From assembly GCF_023973825.1 (NCBI RefSeq), contig NC_090123.1:378001-442000 (forward strand): a DNA stretch of 64,000 nucleotides, in the 5' to 3' direction. The DNA is from Plasmodium brasilianum (lineage: Eukaryota; Apicomplexa; Aconoidasida; Haemosporida; Plasmodiidae). A model generated the notes under the pieces. That model ran no database searches and was not told the DNA's origin. It was given only the letters and a program-made list of their open reading frames with translations. A program made the position numbers and the translations under genes. Shown one piece after another: positions 1-13,070 of the stretch (the stretch's first letter is position 1; each line of letters opens with the position of its first letter).

Positions 1-299
1 ACTGTACATACCAATGAACACACTAATTTAATTCTAATATTTGTTTAACACGAGCTTTTAACGCTTATTTTTTTTACTACATTTTGGTACACCACTGATC
101 AGTTAATGCATTCAACTTTAGCTAAGCCACAGAGAAGGAGATAGCGATAGACGTGTATATGTATGTAGGACATTGGAGCTTATGTGTTTATATTTATTGT
201 CTAATTGACACAATAAAATGGCGCTTTAAATTTGCTTTCACGATTTACTAATGAGTAAATCAAGACATGAAAGTAAACTAATATGGTAATTAAATCGGG

Positions 300-415
300 T
301 AATTAGATGCAGAAATTTACTGAAGCAATTAACTGCGTCAATTAAATAAGTCAACTAAATGGGTCAATTCACTGTGTCAGTTAAATATGTCAACTAAATG
401 AGTTAATTAAAAGAG
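300..415. repeat. Degenerate 17-18 bp tandem repeat
   Basis: Successive units resemble gtcaattaaat / gtcaactaaatg, with substitutions between copies. About six units are visible. Divergence between copies suggests an old, inactive array. Confidence 0.5.
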
Positions 416-954
416 GTAAATACAGTGTTATTCGCAAAACATGCTATACGAAAATTTTAATTAAGTTGCAAAGTATTTAATGCTTTAACGATGGTTACAT
501 AATTAGGGAAGGAAAAAAACAACTGTATAAAGGCATTTTTTAACTTTTCATTTTTACAATTGAATTATTTTAATTTACAAATCTGTTATTTCGTCAAACA
601 TACTTTTTTATCTTTTCTCTTCTATCCTTTATATTTTTTCATTTTTTCATATTTTGTTTTAAAATTAGCTGGTTACCATTTTAACCTTCCATCATAGTTG
701 AAAAAAATATTTAGAAAAGATTTAATTTAAAAAAATATAAAATATACCATTTAAATGTAATACCCATCAAAAAAATATTTTTAAATATAAACTTAAAATG
801 AGAAAAAAAAAAAAGTTGAAATACATTTTTAATAATAAGATATGTAACTCATAACTTGTTTTCTTGGGGATTCTTTTACTGCTTCAGGCAGTATTATGTG
901 CAGATTAGAAAAAAACAAAAAAAAATGAGGAAAATATAAAAAAATTAGAAAATA

Positions 955-1435
955 AGAAAATGAACAAATGAACAAATGAACAAATGAACAAATGAACAAA
1001 TGAACAAATGAACAAATGAACAAATGAACAAATGAACAAATGAACATATAAACAAATGAACATATAAACAAATGAACATATAAACAAATGAACATATAAA
1101 CAAATGAACATATAAACAAATAAAAAAATGAACAAATAAAAAAATGAAAAAGGAAAAAAATGAAAAAATGAACAAATAAAAAAATGAAAAGGGAAAAAAA
1201 TGAAAAAGGAAAAAAATGAAAAAGGAAAAAAATGAAAAAAAGAAAAAGTGAACAAATGAAAAAATGAAAAAGGAAAAAAATGAAAAAAAGAAAAAGTGAA
1301 AAAGGAAAAAAATGAAAAAATAAAAGAATGAAAAAATAAAAGAATGAAAAAATAAAAGAATGAAAAAATAAAAGAATGAAAAAATGAAAAATAGAAGAGT
1401 GAAAAAATGAAAAATAAAAGAATGAAAAAATAATA
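955..1435. repeat. 8-bp microsatellite (aaatgaac)n grading into (gaaaaaat)-type repeats
   Basis: The first about 100 bp are near-perfect aaatgaac units. They continue as variants with aacatata, then as gaaaaaatga / gaataaaag units. The array keeps reading frames open on the minus strand, which gives spurious Phe/Ile/Cys/Ser-rich ORFs. Confidence 0.9.
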
Positions 1436-2852
1436 ATAATATTAAACTTAAATAATATTGATTTAAAGGCCGTATATTATTCTAAAAAAGAAATATTTTG
1501 AGGTTATATAAGATTGAGGGGGGGTAAAAAAAAAAAAAATAATAATAAAATAATAAAAAAAAAAATAAAATTGTATAAGCATAATTTAGTACTTGCTTAG
1601 ATTCTTAATAACGTTAAAAAATATATACTTGTGAAAATCCTCAAACTCTTCAAATATATACGCGCATGTGTATATTGTATATATGTACATCATGTACATT
1701 TATGTGCCTCCTTTTTGTTTAACCATCTTAAGTTTATGGAACTAAAAGAAAGGAAGCATCAAATCATAAATTTTGAATAATTAAAGTTCTTTTGTTTTTC
1801 ATGATATTATATAAAAGATATATCAAGTTATCTTTTACACCTTTTTCATGTTTTCACAAAATATCATGACATATACATATTTTTTTTTTTTTTTTTTATT
1901 TTCTCTATATTTGCCTGACCATGTCATAATGTCAAGAATCTAATTTTTTTTTCATTTTGCATTATTTCACTTGTATATATTTATATATATATATATATAT
2001 AATCTTTGCCATGTATTTGAATAATATATAAACCTATTTAAACACAATTTTGACACTGTTTTTGCTTATTATTTATTTATTCATTCGTTTATTCACTTTT
2101 ATTATTTTGTTCCATTTAATTTCCCCTTCTTTTCTTCTTCGTCCCCTTTTTTTTTTTTTTTTTTGTCATATAATATGATTTAAGTACATATTTTTTTATT
2201 ATATCAATTTTCCTTAATATTTTTATTGTTACATATACTTGTGCTTAATCAGTTTAAATATATGTACACATATATATGTAATATACATGTTAAAATTTTT
2301 AAAAGAAAGCTGTTTTTGTGAATGTGTTTAAATAAGCATTTTTAATGAATTTTTGTAATAATTTTTATTTTATTTGTTTTACAATATATTTTTCTTAGCT
2401 TGTTTTTTTTTTTTTTTCTCACAAACGCTTTTTTTCCTCTTTGTTCGTGATAAAATGAGCCAAAGGGAAGAAAGGGGCAAATAAAGTTATATATACAACT
2501 GTACGCGTATATATGTATATAAATATATATACATAACCGTACATGTATATATGTATTTAAATATATATACAGGGATGTACTTGTACATATGTTTTTAAAC
2601 ATATATACACAGCTGTACATATATATATATATATACGTATATACTTTCTGCACCACGTTAATTTATCATTTTATTCCGCACTTTGTGTGTTTAAATACAT
2701 ATGTGTTGCGAATATAATACGCCAATTGTTATAGGTTATTAAAAAGATTATTTCGAGTAGATAATTTTTGTCTGATATACACCACGATAAATTATAACAC
2801 AAAAGTAGGTAAATAAGTGATATATGTCTATAAATGTACATACATACATATG

Positions 2853-2894
<42 letters not shown>

Positions 2895-2950
2895 TTAAAC
2901 CTGTTCAGTACCCACTTTTTCTGAACTGTTCATAAAAAAATTGAAGAACA

Positions 2951-4759
2951 ATGACTTTAATAAATTTTAAAGAAAGAATTCAAATTTTGTTAAAGTTAAA
3001 AGAATCATTAATACCACAAATTGACGGGAAATTTACAAAAGACTGGGAAATAGAGGCACTAAATTATCAAAACACAAGTGAAAATATAATGATTGAATTA
3101 AAAAATGTAAATTTTATACAAGGGTTAGTTAATGCTATTTCATCCCAATTATCTTATTTGCGAATAAATTTGCAAAATTACGAAAATATGTCAGAACAGG
3201 AAAAAGATAAATTTAAAAGGTTGTATGTTTTGGGAGCCCTTGGCTTAATTGCTAAATTAAAACTTATCTTATTTTTTTTTACATATATTAATTCAGTAGA
3301 TCATAATAAAAATATTAAAAATGTTCCAATAATTAATGAAAATACATATAATAATTTAGAACAATATAATAGTGAAAATTCTTATGAAGATAAAATGAAT
3401 TTACAAAACAATATTTCCGAAAATTGTATAAATAATGAGGATACTAAAATAAATTCTTTATTTAGCAGTTTGGAAGAATATTATTCTCTATTCCATAATT
3501 GTTCAGATGATTATAAAGAAAATGTTTTTAATGTAATGACTCATAATAATTTAGTTAATTATAATACGCAAATGAATAATGATAAAAATTTAAGTGAGAA
3601 GGATTACAGCGATCAAAATGTAAACATGTACGATAGTAGTAGCAACGTGGACAGTGACAGTATTGGTAATAACAACATCAATCTTGGAAACATCAATCAT
3701 GGAAATATTAACCATGGTAATATTAACCATGGAAATATTAACCATGGAAATATTAACCATGGAAATATTAACCATGGAAATATTAACCATGGAAATATTA
3801 ACCATGGAAATATTAACCATGGTAATATTAGCCGTGGAAATAATAGCCATAACATTAACAATAGCAGCATGAACCATAGTAATTTAAAACATAACAATAT
3901 AAATCATAACATTATTAACCATAATAGTATTACTCATAACAGTATTAACCATAACAGTTTTAACCATAATAATATTAACCATAACAGTGTTAACCATAAT
4001 AATATTAACCATAATAATATTAACCATAATAATATTAACCATAATAATATTAACCATAATAATATTAACCTTAATAGTATTAACCATAGCAGTATTAACC
4101 ATAGCAGTATTAACCATAGCAGTATTAACCATAGCAGTATTAACCACAGTAACATGAATGGCAATATTAATAATGGCAATATTAATAATGGTAATACTAA
4201 TAATGGTAATAATAATAATGACAATATTAATAATGGCAATAATAATATTGGCAATAATAATATTGGCAAGAATTACAATTCGCATTTTATGAACAGTTCA
4301 GCAGATCAAGCCCCAAATATGATGAACAATTTTTCGGCGGAAAAAAATGAAAATTTACAAAATACACCCGTAGGAGCATCAAAAAAAAGATCATTACAAT
4401 TACCTCGAAGTCAAAACAAAACAACGAATTTCTTAACAAATTCACAAACATTAAATGGAATGAAAAGTAATCAAAACGACCATAACCATATACCTTATTA
4501 TAATGAGCAGTTAAATAATGAAACACAAATATTTTTACAACAAAATCAAGGTCAATATTCTAAGTATTTAAATAATATACGTCAAAATATTAACTCGAAT
4601 AACAATGAAAATTCTGCACTACCTAATGGTAATGCAAATTTAAATTCTTATTACGAATATAACAATGACAACGATCAGGACAGAAATATTTTGCAAGCAT
4701 ACAATAATAAAATTTATGGCATAAGTGATAATGTGTATAAAAATAGTTATTATTTGTAA
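2951..4759 (+). CDS. Conserved-looking Asn-rich protein, unknown function (602 aa)
   Basis: This is a single-exon gene with its ATG about 50 bp after the last upstream AT repeat, and no in-frame extension is plausible. Residues 1-120 look like a folded domain rich in Leu, Ile and Lys (MTLINFKERIQILLKLKESL at the start). A hydrophobic helix at about 95-115 (GLIAKLKLILFFF) could be buried or membrane-associated. Residues about 245-430 are tandem repeats of a 5-residue unit (GNINH, then NINHN / SINHS) encoded by a 15-bp DNA repeat. The rest is Asn- and Gln-rich. I do not recognise the N-terminal domain, and no catalytic motif is visible. The gene is convergent with SMC6. Composition of the N-terminal part differs clearly from the repeat shadows on the other strand, so I trust the plus-strand reading. 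Confidence 0.85.
   Translation: MTLINFKERIQILLKLKESLIPQIDGKFTKDWEIEALNYQNTSENIMIELKNVNFIQGLVNAISSQLSYLRINLQNYENMSEQEKDKFKRLYVLGALGLIAKLKLILFFFTYINSVDHNKNIKNVPIINENTYNNLEQYNSENSYEDKMNLQNNISENCINNEDTKINSLFSSLEEYYSLFHNCSDDYKENVFNVMTHNNLVNYNTQMNNDKNLSEKDYSDQNVNMYDSSSNVDSDSIGNNNINLGNINHGNINHGNINHGNINHGNINHGNINHGNINHGNINHGNINHGNISRGNNSHNINNSSMNHSNLKHNNINHNIINHNSITHNSINHNSFNHNNINHNSVNHNNINHNNINHNNINHNNINHNNINLNSINHSSINHSSINHSSINHSSINHSNMNGNINNGNINNGNTNNGNNNNDNINNGNNNIGNNNIGKNYNSHFMNSSADQAPNMMNNFSAEKNENLQNTPVGASKKRSLQLPRSQNKTTNFLTNSQTLNGMKSNQNDHNHIPYYNEQLNNETQIFLQQNQGQYSKYLNNIRQNINSNNNENSALPNGNANLNSYYEYNNDNDQDRNILQAYNNKIYGISDNVYKNSYYL
3675..4260 (+). repeat. Coding 15-bp minisatellite (GNINH / SINHS units)
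   Basis: About nine near-identical ggaaatattaaccat units are followed by aacagtattaaccat and agcagtattaaccat families, then by aatggcaatattaat units. Copies within each family are almost identical, which implies recent expansion by slippage or unequal exchange inside the gene. Confidence 0.9.
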
Positions 4760-5146
4760 TAATCATTTATTTGTTTTGACATATGTTTAACACTTTTCCT
4801 TATTATATGACGTGCACATTATTTGGAGCAGAACAGTTAACTATAAGATAAAGTTCAAAATAAAGGTAGAAATAAAAATTAAAATAAAGCGCGTTCCTTC
4901 AGTGCACATCGGTATGCATATTATGTGTGTGTATATATATTTTATACTTTAATAGTTTATGTATGTGTGTGTTTATGTATAAGTTTTATAACTTGTTCTG
5001 TTATCCATAAAAATTTTAATTTTTCATTGTGCAAATTAAAACGTATATATATTCTTCTATAATTTTTGTCCTTTCGTTATATTTTTCTCTTTTATTTCCC
5101 AGTCTTCTTGTCCCTTCATTTGCTTGCGCTATACTCTGCTTTCTAT

Positions 5147-5180
<34 letters not shown>

Positions 5181-6104
5181 CTTCTTTCAAAATTATTTGT
5201 ATAATCTTTTAAAATAGATTGTAGAGTCTCTTCATTAGCGCTATATAAAAAATTTTCTTTAATTTTGTTTTAAAACTTTTAATTTCAAAAATGTGTTAAT
5301 ATATGATATAACAAATCATGTATATTTATAAATATTATTTTTCAGTTTCGCTAAATTGTATTCCTTTTTTTTTTTTTTTTTTAATTTCTTATTATCTTAT
5401 TAACTTACTATACAACTGCTAATTTTAAAATGTCATATGTGCTTATCCATAAGCAGTGTTTGCACATTAACAAGCAATTGCACACATCTTTACCTTTGTT
5501 TTTCTCCTTGCTAAAATAAAATTTAATTATGTTAATATTTTTATTATCAAAGTGCATTGCATGTTTGTCTTTTTAAGACTTTTATTATGCTGTAGTTGAA
5601 TGCTGCTATGTCCGTATTATATTTATGCATACTTAGGCAGTCTATATCATTACACTAGTATAGTTGTGTAAAACATTTAACAGTCCCACGCGACGCTTCT
5701 ACATACACAAGCACTAATATTGTAAATTTTTTTTTTTTTTTTTTTTTTTTGACCTTTATTGTATATTTCATTTTTTTATAAAGAATGTAAATAATGAGCA
5801 GTTATTTGATGACTGTTTTTTAGCATATCTTACACACACATACAAAAAAAAAAAAAAAAAAAAGGGGGAAAAATGGTAAAATCAAACACTTTATGAATAT
5901 AACGTAATAATAATTCAACGATAACATTTTAAAGTTTAATAAAATAAAAAAAAAAAAGAAAATGAGAACATTTTAAAACATAAAAGGAGCATATTTTACG
6001 ACATAAATAAAGAAAGGCCATTTAAAAACGTAAAAAAAAGTCTACTTTAAAACATAAAAAAAGGTATATTTTTGAATTGGCAAAAAAAAAGAGTACTTTT
6101 TAAT
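4760..6104. other. Convergent intergenic region (3' UTRs)
   Basis: This lies between the stop codons of the Asn-rich gene (+) and SMC6 (-). Poly(T) runs on the 5' half and poly(A) runs on the 3' half fit two convergent 3' ends. I see no gene in it. Confidence 0.6.
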
Positions 6105-6577
6105 TCATGACAAATTTAATATTTTGGCTTTTTTTTCCTTAGCATCCCCTACATAAAAAACCAAAAAGAACATACAATTTTTTTTGTGTCCAAAAAAAAA
6201 TATGCAAAAACCCGTTAGAAGTTCAAAATTAAAAGGGGTATGCAGGACCCCCTACATAAATAAATAAATATATATATGTAAATATTTATACACTCATATA
6301 TGCTCACGTTTGCACGCACGTATGCGTACACATAATCTGGAAGAGGGGCATATATATTAATGTTACGCTTACCCAAAAAGAGCTCCGTTATCTCAATATG
6401 CGGTGTTATGAAAAAGTATTGTTTATCATTATTCCTTTCGATGAATTCACAAAATTGCTGCATGCTGAGAGGAGGGAGGGGGAAAAAATATATTCAGATT
6501 AAGGCGTGTATAAATATATATATACATAAAATATATGTATATACACGTGCAGCATATGAATGTATACTTACAACAAA

Positions 6578-6626
<49 letters not shown>

Positions 6627-9600
6627 AACGGCATAGTGTCGCAAAACTAAACGCAACGACATTTGCAGTCATTTTAATGATAAGTTAAATCATTTATGCG
6701 CCGTTTGTATGATTATTCAATTGGTGTACAAACACACTTGTATATGTATATGCATAAGTACTTGTATATGTATATGTATAAGTACGTGTATATGTATATG
6801 TATAAGTACGTGTATATGTATATGCATAAGTACTTGTATATGTATACGTGTACGTATAAGCATGTATATATGTATGTGCACATGTATGCTTCTCTTTTTG
6901 CGCCTTCTTGGGTCTAACTTTTTAACGCGGGTGAGTTCATCCATGTACACGTCGAGTTCATCGAAAATATGAAAAGATGACGTTTCTGTAAGGGATAAGG
7001 AGGCTAAGAGTGCCATTTGTATTGTTGACCTTTCACCCCCAGATAAGGAATTTATTTCCATAAAAATATTATTAGAAATATCTTGATTAATTGAAACAAG
7101 GACTTTTACATGTCTATTAAGATCATCAAATTCAATCTTCCCTTTATAATTGTTCATACTTTTTAAAATATTTTTAAAATGTACTGTGATTTGTTCTTTG
7201 GTTTTTTTCAAAATTGTTGAAAATTTGGATCTTCGAAGTTTTATATTTGATAAATGCATATCATAATTATTTTTTAATTCATTTATTTGTTTCATTTGTG
7301 CAATATAACCTTTTTCATCATTTGTGTATTGTTCTATTAGACTATCAAAATAATTTTTCAATGAATTATCTGTATTGTCAATTTCTTTGAAACCATTTAC
7401 TTTAAGTATTTCTATTATTTCTTTTTTTTTTTCACATCTTTTTTTCCATAATATATCTGAATATTTCTCATACGATGATATCTCAATTTTATCCTCATCA
7501 AAAAGGATTTTATTACTTGAAATAATATTATCACAAGACGATTTATTGTCTACCCTCCCATTATTGTTCATAATATTTTCAATATACATTTCTAACTTTT
7601 TGATATCTTTTATTTCCATTCCCATATTTTTATTATTACTATATAAATTGGGGCTTTTATTTAAACTAGCATTTTCTTTACTTTTCATTATATTTTCATC
7701 ATTTCCTGACAGTAAAAAAAGTTTGTTGAACGAACTTAATGATGACAAGGGGACCTCTGCTTGGATTATTTCGTTTCCGCATAAACTCTTGTTCAGACTT
7801 TCTGTAGTGAATGTAACCTTCACGGAGCAACCACTTTCAGTTAATTCATTTCCACTCCTTCCCTCAAGAGGACTGTTATTATCACTACAATTACACTCAC
7901 CCACTTTATCCACATTACTAGCATCCTCTCCAAAGTGAGTCCTCCTTATCGCAATATTCGTTATAGTAGTAGTTGAGTTTCTCCCTTTTAGAATTAAAAA
8001 AGGACTTTCTAAAAATATATCATCGAGCAAAAAATTGCTCGTTAGGCACTCAAAATATACGTTATGCAGTTTGTTCAAAGATAAGAGAAAACTCTTTTTA
8101 CTTCTCGTGGCAACTTCCTCATTTTTCTTCTTATCTTTTTCTAACTTAATTAGGACTTCCTTTAAATTGTAATATTCTTCTATTAATTGTGTGAGTTGTT
8201 CTTTCTTTTTTTTCAAATATTCGCTATGGTGTGATATTAAATATTTGTGTAGTGAGCATGTATCTAAAGCGTTTCTTTTCTTTCCCTCAAGTACACGTAT
8301 GTATTCATCAATACTGTTGACACTCTCATTAATGTTATATATATCTTTATTTTTTTCTTTAATTTCTAAATCTAATTGTTCCGAAAATATACTATCATGA
8401 TTTTCCATTAACTCGTCAATATTTTGTAACTGATATTTTAGTTCGTCCTGGGCGAATTTGCACTTCTTTAATGATTCATTTAAACTCTCTATTATATTTT
8501 TATATGACAAAATTTTTTTGGACGTCCTTAATATTTCCTCGTCCATTTCTTCTTTTTCTTTTTCTAGCTCTTTCAGCTCCTCTTCATTCGTCTTATGTGT
8601 TCCATTTTTTTCATTATTATTAATTGGACTGCTATCAGCCGCTCTAGTATCAGCGGCAGTATTAATAGATGTGAATTGTGCGATAGACACTGAATCACCA
8701 GCTGGCACATTAACGAATGCGTCGTTCTGTGTGGGCAGGTGACTATCATTTGATTCATCGTACAAATTATTTTCATTAAATGGACGATTTAAAAAAATAG
8801 GGTTCCTGTAATACTCTTCTTTTGCTGGCTGATAGTGTAACCCTCCATTGGCAAGAACCTTTACTAAAACAAAGTCATCAATTACATATATTGATTTTAC
8901 AATTTTCTTATCATTCGTACGTAGTAACTCTTGTAATTCTGTAGAATTATTACATATTAAGGTTTGAACTATTTTAAAGTTATCATATAAATAGAACAAT
9001 AATGAGGTAGGTAATAAATCAATATTTAAAAAGGAATAAATACTATTTCCATTAATTTTACTAAGTAAAGATTGAATATTCTGTAATAACGAGTCTCTTC
9101 TAACATGTTGAAATGCATTAGTAACTATGATGCTAAATTTGTTTTTGTTTTCTATTTCTATATTTGTCAATATATTCTTATCTTCGTAGCAACTGACTAA
9201 CCATGCATAGAAAAGATCCCCCAGATGTTTTTCAATAATTGAAAGTATTTTTTCATTTTCAATATTTCCCCTTAATTTAATATATTCACCTACTGGTCCT
9301 ATGGGTTCATATTTAAAATGACAGTCATAACTACTGCTCCCATGAATACCATCCATTGCCAAATTTGCCAAATTTGGTTGGGCATCCAGAGAGGGGAGAA
9401 AGGAGCTCCTGTCGGACTCATTATAGACGTTATAATTTTTAATAATATCTTTTCTTACTGTATAAATATCGTATCCATATATATACATTTTTTTTTTAAT
9501 TTGATTGTTTTTTATTTTTTGAATTTTGTTCAGATGAGCAGTAATAACATTAATCTGTTTGTTGATAAGCTCTACACTGTTTTGACATTTGCTTACTTGA

Positions 9601-11930
9601 TATTCCATTTCATAAATGGAATTTTCTCTTTTATTTATTTCGATTTGTAACTCTATTTCTTTATCTGTTTGTATTTTTATTTTTTGTTTTATATCTTTTA
9701 TTTCATCTTTATACTTATTCAAATGGTCTCTCAACAATTTCTTGTTATCTTTTGCTTTTTCAAAAGAGCTCACATAATTTACAATTTCGTCTTTCCGTTT
9801 TGTATATCTGTCCTTTATACTAATTAATTCTTTAACCATTTCGTTATATTTTATCATTTTATCTTGATTTTTTTTTATAAAATTATATGCAAACGTGTCC
9901 TTTTCAATAACAAGCTTTACTACCTCCTTAAGGTATTCACTCTGTTCTACTAGTGTGTTCATTTTATTTTGTATACTATTAATGACTTTTTCATTTTTAA
10001 AATTTTCTGCTTTTAGATATTCATTAAACATTAGAATAGTATTTTTTAATAAATCATAAAATATTGCTATTTTGTAACCTTTGTCATAATATTTCAATTT
10101 ATCAAATTCGTCTCTTAACATATCATTTTTTTCTTTCATATTTTTTAGTTCCTCTTCCAATGGACATAATAATATTTCCTTTTGTTTTATTTCCTTTAAA
10201 CAATTCTGTAGCATTTCATTCTCTTTTTCTATTTCGTCTTCAACAATATTTAATCCTACTGAACTCATAAAAAATTTATGTAATGCTTTCTCATTGATTG
10301 TACTGAAAAATTGCTTTCCCTTTTCTTGGTCCAAATACACACATGGGCTTCTTATGTTCAGCTTGATAACATTTAGGTAGTTGTCTATATACGCCTTTTT
10401 CCGTGCCTGTCTCATTGGATATTCTTCACTGCTACTGTTATTAGCAACGGCATTTCTACCGTTACTACTATCTTCGACTCCCCTACTGTGAGTACTAACA
10501 TTGCTACTGATCCGTTTGTCCATGTTTTCCGTATTTGTATTGGTACAAAAATTAGAAGTCATATTTGTAGTTACTGTCTCCGAGTGGGACACATTATTTC
10601 TACCTTGCCGTAGTCCATATAAAAAAAACTTGCTTGAGTGGGAGGTAAAGACCCTCTTGATTACTACTATATCACCATAAATATCCCTTTTATAGGAATT
10701 TTTTCCCGAATTTGATAAAAATATTTCTATATTACATACAAGATTCTTTTTATTTTTATCATAATCTTTTATATAATTTGCTAAGCTGATATCTCTACCA
10801 GCTTGCTTCCCTTGACTTCCTAATCCTACTGCTACTGCTTGGGCTATTGCACTTTTTCCTTTCCCATTTTTCCCAATTATTATATTCTTACTCGAATTAA
10901 AAGATAACTCTAAATTTTCATGATTCAAAAAATTACGAATTCTAAGCTTTATAATTTTTCCCGTGCTTCCGTAAAAGCTTTTAACGTCCGCGTCTTTCAA
11001 GTTACTAAAGTCGAAATAGTTTTGATCAGCGTTCTGTGCCCCTTTCCGATTTGCACAGCCTTTCGTGAAGTCCTTTCCATTTCCCGGTTCATTCGCTCCA
11101 CCTGCTTCCGCCATTTCATCCACTTCATCTGTTCCATCTGCTCCATCTGCTCCATCTGCTTCCGCCATTTCATCCACTTCATCTGCTCCATCTGCTCCAT
11201 CTGCTTCCGCCATTTCATCTACTTCATCTGTTCCAACCGCTTCATCCGTTGCACCCCCCTTTGCACTCCTCTCCTTTTTATCATTACCAAACGAACTTCT
11301 GCTGCTTTCTTCCTCATTGGATATATTTACTTCATCGTGTTTCTTCCCCATAACACCATCCTCCGTGTTATTACTCCGCTTTATCGTTTTGTTAAAATTC
11401 TTTTTTCTATTTTTCCCTTTTAACTGCTTAAAATTTGTACTACTAACTTTTATTTCGTCATTCTTTGCGCACCTTTTTTTTTCAAAATGGTCATCACGAG
11501 ATGGGGAGGAAACACTCGTTTTTTCATAGTTACTTGTACTGCTATTCATGAATAAATCTACTTCATTTTTACCTTCTATTTCATGGTGCCTCCTTGTGAC
11601 GACTCCATTCTCTTTATCTCGGTTCTTTCTAACTATACTATTTTCTTTATCTCGGTTCTTTCTAACTATACTATTTTCTTTATCTCGGTTCTTTCTAACT
11701 ATACTATTTTCTTTATCTCGGTTCTTTCTAACCACACCATTCGCTTCATTTCGGTTCTTTCTAACCACACCATTCGCTTCATTTCGGTTCTTTCTAACCA
11801 TACCATTCGCTTCATTCCTTTTTCGCTTTTTTTTTGTGTTCTCACCTTCAACATAATCCACATGCTCACTTTTTCCGTACACGTTATGATTATTTAATAA
11901 TGTCGAGTTACTTGAGTCAGAATAATACAT
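6105..11930 (-). CDS. SMC6: Structural maintenance of chromosomes protein 6 (SMC6), reconstructed with four exons
   Basis: ATPase of the SMC5/6 complex, which acts in recombinational DNA repair and chromosome segregation in the nucleus. Exon 1 (11930-6927) encodes a disordered head with NEANGVVRKNR-type repeats, then the Walker A loop (GKNGKGKS, residue ~350), two coiled coils around a hinge (~830-1040), the ABC signature LSGGERS (~1628) and Walker B FDELDVYMD. FDVYMD-type Walker B and an N-terminal NFLNHENL segment point to SMC6 rather than SMC1-5. The long ORF then runs into a TA/TG repeat, so the true 3' end is spliced. I propose exons 6646-6630 (17 nt), 6464-6373 (NNDKQYFFITPH, the conserved SMC6 QxxxITP strand) and 6148-6105, which keep phase and give about 1718 aa. 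The 6464 acceptor has a strong pyrimidine tract, and the donor at 6372 reads GTAAGC. The microexon is the least certain part. Family: very likely. Exact 3' splicing: moderate. Confidence 0.88.
6730..6870. repeat. 24-bp TG/TA minisatellite inside the proposed SMC6 intron
   Basis: The unit is close to gtatatgtatatgcataagt plus a short linker, in about five copies. It is read through by the unspliced SMC6 frame as a His/Ile-rich tail. That tail is not conserved in SMC proteins, so the repeat is better explained as intronic. Confidence 0.75.
11040..11860 (-). repeat. Coding repeats in the SMC6 N-terminus
   Basis: Two arrays encode the disordered head. At 11620-11815, a 36-bp unit encodes ENSIVRKNRDK / EANGVVRKNRN. 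At 11095-11240, a 45-bp-class unit encodes ADGADGADEVDEMAE variants. Both are multiples of 3, so length changes keep the frame. Confidence 0.85.
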
Positions 11931-12110
11931 ATTAAATTGTTCATAATTGTCTATTCAAATGGTGCAGCAACTTTTACTCATGGTTGGTTTGAGCTGCCTT
12001 TTCCATCTGCCATATAAATCTTTGTTTTAGTTTATTTTACCCTATTTTACGCTTTATTTTTACTTTATATTACGCTATTTTTTCTCCGTTTCTCTCTTTC
12101 TCTTTCTCTT

Positions 12111-12421
12111 TCTTCTTCTTCTTCTTCTTCTTCTTCTTCTTCTTCTTCTTCTTCTTCTTCTTCTTCTTCTTCTTCTTCTTCTTCTTCTTCTTCTTCTTCT
12201 TCTTCTTCTTCTTCTTCTTCTTCTTCTTCTTCTTCTTCTTCTTCTTCTTCTTCTTCTTCTTCTTCTTCTTCTTCTTCTTCTTCTTCTTCTTCTTCTTCTT
12301 CTTCTTCTTCTTCTTCTTCTTCTTCTTCTTCTTCTTCTTCTTCTTCTTCTTCTTCTTCTTCTTCTTCTTCTTCTTCTTCTTCTTCTTCTTCTTCTTCTTC
12401 TTCTTCTTCTTCTTCTTCTTC
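12111..12421. repeat. About 310-bp perfect (TTC)n / (GAA)n tract
   Basis: Roughly 100 uninterrupted TTC units lie 180 bp upstream of the SMC6 start codon. The GAA strand is the SMC6 sense strand. Long GAA/TTC tracts can form triplex DNA. The 139-aa poly-Lys ORF here (12070-12489) is an artefact of the repeat. Confidence 0.95.
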
Positions 12422-12871
12422 TCTTCCCCTTTTAGAGCGAAAAGGTCATTACGTGCATACACTTTAAGGGTAAATTTGCCGTATATCAAGAAGGCCTATT
12501 TTTTAAAGTATTCATATTCGAACGTTCATGTAAATGAGTGTAGTAAAATAAAGCAGAATTAGAAATAAATAATAATAATAATAATAACAGAGAGTGAAAC
12601 CTAAGATATGAATAAAACAAAGGATTTATGACTTCAAAAATGAACTAGTATGCTTAAGCACTTAAGATAAAACTGGACTTCACATGCTCCCATTTATTAA
12701 TATATCTAAAATAGGAATAGTAAAATATGGGGAAATACTCCTTTGGTTATAAGTCTATTATGCCTTTTTTTATATTTTTTTATTATTCACTCATCATTTG
12801 CTCACATGCACATACTTATATATGTACGCATATTATGTACGTATACGCATGTAGGCATATGTATGTACATT

Positions 12872-12903
<32 letters not shown>

Positions 12904-13036
12904 AACGTATATATTTATGTATATATATATGAATGCGTAAGCGCGCTAATAAGTATTCCTGCTTTTTTTTTTTTGTTAACATTTAATTACTACTAGTTTT
13001 ATTCATCTTTCATATTATACTACCAAAAAAAAATTT

Positions 13037-13070
<34 letters not shown>

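Larger units (their letters stand above)
1..2950. other. AT-rich intergenic region upstream of the first gene
   Basis: No coding frame longer than chance is present. The ORFs here are products of repeats. The region holds a degenerate 17-18 bp repeat at about 300-415, an 8-bp microsatellite block at about 958-1430, several poly(T) tracts, and (TA)/(TACA) runs near 1980 and 2500-2890. The last kilobase is presumably promoter and 5' UTR of the gene starting at 2951. Confidence 0.7.

Noticed and set aside
12070..12489. 139-aa poly-lysine ORF
   Set aside because: It is entirely the GAA/TTC tract read in one frame; all three frames of the repeat are open.
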